DNA from: Enterococcus caccae ATCC BAA-1240
GTDB lineage: Bacteria > Bacillota > Bacilli > Lactobacillales > Enterococcaceae
NCBI RefSeq assembly: GCF_000407145.1
Contig: NZ_KE136476.1
Span: 124,001-188,000 of the forward strand
Length of the DNA: 64,000 nt
Direction of reading: 5' to 3'
Shown here: positions 63,944-64,000 of the stretch, piece after piece
Layout: each line of letters opens with the position of its first letter
How positions within the stretch are numbered: position 1 is the stretch's first letter
The notes under the pieces: generated by a model
Told to the model about the DNA's origin: nothing
Seen by the model: only the letters and a program-made list of their open reading frames with translations
Databases searched by the model: none
Translations under genes and position numbers: made by a program

Positions 63944-64000
63944 AGGTTTAAAAGTAGTGTTTTTATCTAGAACTAAGCAAAATAGCTATGGAGTCAGTAA

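Noticed and set aside
1-64000. CRISPR arrays, insertion sequences, tRNA and rRNA genes
   Set aside because: No regularly spaced repeats, transposase genes, or tRNA/rRNA-like sequences were recognised by eye.

Overview
This window is low-GC Firmicute DNA. The gene content points to an Enterococcus chromosome: two WxL surface-protein loci with DUF916 partner proteins, LPXTG-type proteins, Mga-family regulators, a cellobiose-type PTS and a kdpFABCDE set, with AGGAGG ribosome sites and A/T-rich intergenic DNA. The genus is an inference from these families; no rRNA or tRNA gene was seen. All functions come from reading motifs, and no database search was run.

Layout. 1-8525: an Mga-type regulator cut by the left edge, then WxL locus 1 (vWA-bearing large WxL protein, LPKTG protein, two small WxL proteins, DUF916 protein, membrane protein). 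8760-11760: a flavin disulfide oxidoreductase-like enzyme and an MFS carrier. 11934-15689 (minus): an M20 peptidase / MFS / M20 amidohydrolase operon, divergent from an AraC regulator fused to a GH39-like domain (15878-18214). 18299-18772: glutathione peroxidase. 19120-20955: a solitary, AT-rich NACHT NTPase with its own promoter and terminator, a candidate phage-defence gene. 21109-28944: kdpFABCDE, including a 26-codon kdpF and a GTG-started kdpA. 29115-32459: glycerate kinase and a MacB-like ABC exporter. 32662-36710: quinone/electrophile-type detoxification genes (MDR reductase, ArsR repressor, two nitroreductases, DUF1304 protein, two-domain VOC protein). 37167-37901: an alpha/beta hydrolase bracketed by a 31-nt direct repeat.

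38488-52511 is WxL locus 2: an atypical winged-helix regulator, a 1242-residue WxL adhesin, an FPSTG protein, two small WxL proteins, a DUF916 protein, a basic membrane protein, two type I signal peptidases (one with the catalytic Lys replaced by Arg), a YfhO-like membrane protein and two lipoproteins. It looks like a surface complex encoded together with its own processing enzymes. 52732-55209: a second Mga-type regulator and a membrane-anchored esterase. 55532-56928: a FetAB-like exporter. 57073-60593: a beta-glucoside module (6-phospho-beta-glucosidase, GntR repressor, EIIC) whose three promoters share one operator word. 60780-62198 (minus): LemA and a TPM-domain protein. 62591-63943: a short-chain dehydrogenase and a DUF2188 stress-type protein.

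The main leads are the NACHT gene, the Lys-to-Arg signal peptidase paralog, parallel hairpins before both DUF916 genes, the AraC-GH39 fusion that seems to lack its acid/base residue, a probably leaderless ArsR gene beside a start-site operator, and tandem KdpE-like sites before kdp.
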